A model generated the notes under the pieces. That model did not search any database. It was not told where the DNA came from and saw nothing but the letters and a program-made list of their open reading frames with translations. Position numbers and translations under genes: made by a program. DNA of 48,039 nucleotides from Candidatus Pelagibacter communis (GTDB taxonomy: Bacteria; Pseudomonadota; Alphaproteobacteria; Pelagibacterales; Pelagibacteraceae): positions 1 through 48,039 of the forward strand of contig CVSM01000045.1 in the NCBI GenBank assembly GCA_001180065.1, read 5' to 3'. Within the stretch, counting starts at the first letter, position 1; each line of letters starts with the position of its first letter. Shown piece after piece: positions 44,699-48,039 of this stretch.

Positions 44699-45990
44699 TA
44701 ATTATAAAGCCTTATTAATACAGGAAATTTTAAGATATTCTTATTTTTTTTAAAAATAGATAAACTTTTTTTTGCATTTAATTCAGTTGTATTGTGAGTA
44801 ATAATTACAATTGTTGCCCTTTTATTTTTTTTATCTGGAGTTTGGATAATTCTCTTTATTGAAATTTTAAATTTCGCTAACCTATTTGTAATTAATGAGA
44901 GAACACCAGGTTCATCCTTAACTTCAAATCTAAGATATAATGAATTTGAATAATTTTTTATATCAAAAGGTTTTAAGTTTTTTCTTTTATTAGTAGGTAT
45001 AGCAAATGGCTTATTCACATTACCTTTCATAATAGTTAATAAATCTGAAAATAATGATGATGATGTTGGTCCTGGGCCAGCACCTTCTCCTTGCAAAATA
45101 CTCTCACCAACTGGTTTTCCTTGCATTATTATTGCATTCATAACACCGTTAACATTACCAATATAAGATTTTTTACTTACTAAGCATGGATGAACAGTTT
45201 CAAATAATTGATTATTTACTATTTCTGAAATTCCTAATAATTTTATTCTTAAATTTAGTTGGCTTGCTATCTTAATATCTTTTAAATCAATATTTTGAAT
45301 GCCTTCCATTAAAGATTTGTGCTTAGAAACTTTATTATTAAATGCTAAAGCGGATAGAATTCTAACTTTGGCAAATGCGTCAAATCCATTTAAGTCTAAT
45401 TTTGGATTACCTGGTTCTGCATATCCTAGTTTCTGAGCTTTTTTTAAAACCTTATCAAAAGTTTCGTTCGTATTTTCCATTTCAGATAAAATATAATTAG
45501 TAGTTCCGTTAAGAATACCGTATATTTTCTTAAATTGATTAGTAGCTAAACTTTCTTTAATTGCCTTCAATATTGGAATGCCCCCTGCTACTGATGCCTC
45601 AAATTCTAAATTAACATTATTTTTTTCTGCAATTTTAGACAAATAATCTCCATGTTTTGCAATCAAAGCTTTGTTTGGTGTAATTACGTTAATCTTTTTT
45701 TTTAAAGCTAATTCAACAACTTTTTTTGAAATACCGTCAGATAAACCCACAGATTCAATTAGTATATTTACTTTTTTTTCTTTAAAGATGTCTATTGGAT
45801 TTTTATAGAATATACTCTTATTGATCTTAAATTTTCTTTTTTTATTCTTATTTTTTGCTGAAATAGCAACAATTCGTATTGATTTACCAGTTTTGATTTC
45901 AATTTCTTTTTTTTTTGTATTTATTTCGTTATAAAAATAATTTCCAATTTGACCTAATCCAACCAATGCAACATTGACAAATTCTTTCAT
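44698..45990 (-). CDS. hom: homoserine dehydrogenase
   Basis: Hom, 430 residues, reduces aspartate semialdehyde to homoserine on the way to threonine and methionine. The Rossmann motif VALVGLGQIGNYFY starts the protein. The catalytic domain has GTTNYIL and the KLDLNGFDAFAKVRILSALAF block. A C-terminal ACT domain (YLRFEVKDEPGVLSLI) allows feedback by threonine. It is coupled to the MBL gene and starts one base after the small lipoprotein. Confidence 0.95.
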   Translation of the reverse strand: MKEFVNVALVGLGQIGNYFYNEINTKKKEIEIKTGKSIRIVAISAKNKNKKRKFKINKSIFYKNPIDIFKEKKVNILIESVGLSDGISKKVVELALKKKINVITPNKALIAKHGDYLSKIAEKNNVNLEFEASVAGGIPILKAIKESLATNQFKKIYGILNGTTNYILSEMENTNETFDKVLKKAQKLGYAEPGNPKLDLNGFDAFAKVRILSALAFNNKVSKHKSLMEGIQNIDLKDIKIASQLNLRIKLLGISEIVNNQLFETVHPCLVSKKSYIGNVNGVMNAIIMQGKPVGESILQGEGAGPGPTSSSLFSDLLTIMKGNVNKPFAIPTNKRKNLKPFDIKNYSNSLYLRFEVKDEPGVLSLITNRLAKFKISIKRIIQTPDKKNKRATIVIITHNTTELNAKKSLSIFKKNKNILKFPVLIRLYN

Positions 45991-45991
45991 A

Positions 45992-46183
45992 TTAATTCTC
46001 TAAATTAGGATATTCTGAGACCTCAGTATATTTATTTATTTTTGATAAAAAATCATCAATCGAAGAACTTTTAAAATAGTATGAATTATCTTTATCTTTA
46101 AGTTGAGATGACTTGTTGTCAATTTTCGAATTAAAGCTACACGACAAATTAAAAAACATTAAAACGATTAATAATATCTTCAT
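45992..46183 (-). CDS. small putative lipoprotein
   Basis: A 63-residue protein. The short signal peptide MKILLIVLMFFNLSC ends in a lipobox-like NLSC. A serine/lysine/aspartate-rich tail follows with no recognisable domain. The start overlaps the argC stop (ATGA), and one base separates it from hom, so expression is tied to amino-acid biosynthesis genes. Function unknown. Confidence 0.7.
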   Translation of the reverse strand: MKILLIVLMFFNLSCSFNSKIDNKSSQLKDKDNSYYFKSSSIDDFLSKINKYTEVSEYPNLEN

Positions 46184-47202
46184 TTTAAACCTTCTAATTC
46201 ATTAAAATCAAATTTCAAATTCATATTTTGAATTGCTTGTCCAGCACCTCCTTTAATAAGATTATCAATAGCTGATAAAATTACTATCTTATTCTTATAT
46301 TCTGTTTTACAGACTGATATAAAACAATTATTTGTATTGATTACATCATTTGTACTAATAAAAGAATTATTTTTTAAGATTTTAACAAATCTATTTTTTT
46401 TGTGAAATTTTTCTAAAGTATTCCGAATATCTTTTAAGGTATATTGTGAATTTAAATTCACATATATAGTACTTAAAATTCCTCTAAACATTGGTGATAA
46501 ATGAGGAGTAAAAATAAATTTTATTTTCTTTTTTGTATGTATTGAGAGTTCTTGCTCGATTTCTGAGTTATGTCTATGAAAACCAACACCATATGCTTTT
46601 AAAGACTCATATAAATTCTTATTTTTGTATTTTTTATGTACACCTTTGCCAGCACCAGAATAACCAGATTTAGAGTCTATTATTATATTATTAGTATCAA
46701 TTTGTTTTTTCTTGATCAAAGGAATAAGAGGCAAGAGTATAGATGTCGGATAACACCCTGGGCAACCAATAATATCGAACGATTTTATCTTTTTGCCTAT
46801 TATTTCTGGTAATGAATAAATACTATTTTTTATATTTTGAGTCGCTTTATGCTTCTGCTTGTACCATTTACTATATTGATTACTTTTTTTTAGTCTAAAA
46901 TCAGCAGCTAAATCAATTAAAGTATTTTTTTTTAATAATAATTTTGAAATATCTTGCGCTTCACCATTTGGTAACGCTGTAAACACAATATCAACATCTT
47001 TTAAAAATTTTTTTTGAAATTTATTAATTTTAGGAAGATTTTTAGATTTTAAACTTTTGTCAAATAAAGAAATTTTTTTTCCTACCGATGAGTTTCCACA
47101 TAAATACTTTATTTTAATATAATTATGATTTACTAATAGTTTTATTAGTTGAATGCCTATATATCCAGTTGATCCAGCAATTAAAACATTAAGCTTACGC
47201 AT
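46180..47202 (-). CDS. argC: N-acetyl-gamma-glutamyl-phosphate reductase
   Basis: ArgC, 340 residues, the NADPH-dependent third step of arginine synthesis. The N-terminal AGSTGYIGIQLI is the Rossmann loop. The active cysteine is Cys150 in GCPGCYPTS, and HRHNSEIEQEL carries the conserved histidine. Length matches the long ArgC type. It follows rpsI by 33 bases. Confidence 0.95.
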   Translation of the reverse strand: MRKLNVLIAGSTGYIGIQLIKLLVNHNYIKIKYLCGNSSVGKKISLFDKSLKSKNLPKINKFQKKFLKDVDIVFTALPNGEAQDISKLLLKKNTLIDLAADFRLKKSNQYSKWYKQKHKATQNIKNSIYSLPEIIGKKIKSFDIIGCPGCYPTSILLPLIPLIKKKQIDTNNIIIDSKSGYSGAGKGVHKKYKNKNLYESLKAYGVGFHRHNSEIEQELSIHTKKKIKFIFTPHLSPMFRGILSTIYVNLNSQYTLKDIRNTLEKFHKKNRFVKILKNNSFISTNDVINTNNCFISVCKTEYKNKIVILSAIDNLIKGGAGQAIQNMNLKFDFNELEGLK

Positions 47203-47235
47203 TTTATATTATAACAGGTTATAGTTAAAAAAAAA

Positions 47236-47673
47236 TTATCTTTTAGAGAATTGGAAGCTTCTTCTAGCTTTTTTTCTTCCAGGTTTTTTTCTCTCAACCG
47301 CCCTAGAGTCTCTGGTTGTTAATTTTTCAGTTTTAAGTGTTGATTTAAAATTATCATCAAACATCACAAGTGCTTTTGAAATACCATGCACCATTGCACC
47401 AGCTTGACCAGTTGGTCCTCCACCTTTTACATTACATCTTACATCGTATTCTGTAGGCTGATTAATAATTTCAAATGGTCTTGTAATTTGCATCTTATGA
47501 TTTTCACTCGAGAAATATTCATTAAATAATTTGCCATTAACATAAATTTTTCCAGAACCTTTCTTAACCCAAACCTTAGCAATAGAAGTCTTTCTTCTAC
47601 CTGTAGCATATTTACTATTTTTAAAATCTAACTTTAATTTATGTGTTTTTGTATTTGATTGAGTATTTTCCAT
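47236..47673 (-). CDS. rpsI: 30S ribosomal protein S9
   Basis: S9, 145 residues including an N-terminal extension of about 20. The body begins YATGRRKTSIAKVW and ends with the conserved basic tail RRSFQFSKR that reaches the P-site tRNA. VKGGGPTGQAGAM is the family signature. The ATG directly abuts the rplM stop. Confidence 0.97.
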   Translation of the reverse strand: MENTQSNTKTHKLKLDFKNSKYATGRRKTSIAKVWVKKGSGKIYVNGKLFNEYFSSENHKMQITRPFEIINQPTEYDVRCNVKGGGPTGQAGAMVHGISKALVMFDDNFKSTLKTEKLTTRDSRAVERKKPGRKKARRSFQFSKR

Positions 47674-47982
47674 TTAATTTCTTACTATATTTTTATTATT
47701 GAGTTTATTAATTTCAATAATTTTTGGATTTTGAGCAGTATGTGGATGATTACTACCAGTATAAATCTTTAATTTTGTCAGCTGTTTTCTTCCAAGTACC
47801 CCAGCCGGTAACATTCTTTTTACAGCTAACTTTAATATCTCTTCAGGTTTTTTTACATGTAGTTTTTCTGGAGTGATTTCTTTAATACCACCAGGGTGTC
47901 CTGTATGTCTGTAATATTTCTTATTTTGAAATTTTTTTCCGGTAAACTTTATTTTATCAATATTTTTAACTACAACAAAATC
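47674..47982 (-). CDS. rplM: 50S ribosomal protein L13, C-terminal part
   Basis: About 102 residues of L13 are readable, from DFVVVKNIDKIKFTGKK through YYRHTGHPGGIKE and MLPAGVLGRKQL to the stop that abuts rpsI. The family needs a glycine-aspartate before FVVV, but upstream of base 47982 the frame becomes unrelated and meets stops at 48013-48018. That upstream DNA is the inverted copy of MBL-gene sequence. The true 5' part of rplM is therefore missing, not mutated. The rplM-rpsI pair is universal. Confidence 0.93.
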   Translation of the reverse strand, partial: DFVVVKNIDKIKFTGKKFQNKKYYRHTGHPGGIKEITPEKLHVKKPEEILKLAVKRMLPAGVLGRKQLTKLKIYTGSNHPHTAQNPKIIEINKLNNKNIVRN

Positions 47983-48039
47983 TATTTTAACTAATTTACA
48001 TTTAGACTTAGATTATCAAAAACTCAAAAGAAGACTTCC
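47977..48039 (-). repeat. 63-base inverted repeat, copy 2: chimeric right end
   Basis: Read on the minus strand this is identical to plus-strand 43974-44036, which lies about 4 kb away. The identity stops at GATTTT (47982-47977), bases that also fit the L13 codons for Asp-Phe, so the junction has about six bases of microhomology. This looks like a chimera of the kind produced by multiple displacement amplification. Confidence 0.9.

Overview
The window is a very AT-rich, tightly packed bacterial segment of 48,039 bases. Most genes abut or overlap (ATGA and TAATG junctions are common) and intergenic gaps are usually under 60 bases. Gene content and order (dgt-argS-x-nagZ-scpA-scpB-tatABC-serS, yajC-secD-secF, uvrA/ssb-gyrA-coaD-ppi-tgt, mltB-rlpA-dacA-tmk-holB-metG-tatD, glpX, NDUFS4-like protein, hom, argC-rpsI-rplM) and the low GC point to a streamlined marine alphaproteobacterium, most likely SAR11 (Pelagibacterales). 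This is inference from content and order, with no database search.

Layout. 1-10.5 kb is a plus-strand housekeeping block: nucleotide pool (dgt, 5'-truncated), tRNA charging (argS, serS), peptidoglycan recycling (nagZ), chromosome condensation (scpAB), Tat export (tatABC) and the Sec accessory proteins YajC-SecD-SecF. 10.5-14 kb (minus) holds a PuuD-like membrane protein and uvrA. 14-19.3 kb (plus) runs ssb-gyrA-coaD-cyclophilin-tgt, then tRNA-Lys. 19.4-23.4 kb mixes an M48 peptidase, a DUF502 membrane protein, recG and sdhE, then tRNA-Ser. 23.5-32.9 kb (plus) carries a cell-wall group (mltB, an RlpA-like lipoprotein, a D-alanyl-D-alanine carboxypeptidase), tmk-holB-metG-tatD and three transporters.

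32.9-39.2 kb is the accessory region. It has a 451-base gene-poor stretch with a folded, GC-enriched island; a tiny ogt-type DNA alkyltransferase preceded on its own strand by a GC-rich, multi-hairpin element ending in a terminator-like hairpin and U-run just before the start codon; a 57-residue membrane protein; a complete tyrosine recombinase; and three glycosyltransferase genes behind a GIY-YIG protein and tRNA-Glu. The putative structured RNA at 33609-33786 is the best candidate for something undescribed. Four of its helices pair through G.U on the minus strand where the plus strand would have A.C mismatches, so the sequence itself indicates which strand is RNA.

39.3-48 kb returns to core genes: glpX, an SbmA/BacA-like transporter, an NDUFS4-like complex I protein directly behind tRNA-Pro, a zinc-ribbon protein, nhaA, a glutathione peroxidase, an MBL hydrolase, hom, a small lipoprotein, argC, rpsI and the 3' part of rplM. 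The last 63 bases (47977-48039) are a perfect inverted copy of 43974-44036 inside the MBL gene and break rplM. That is best read as a chimeric contig end, of the kind made by multiple displacement amplification, and not as real rplM sequence.
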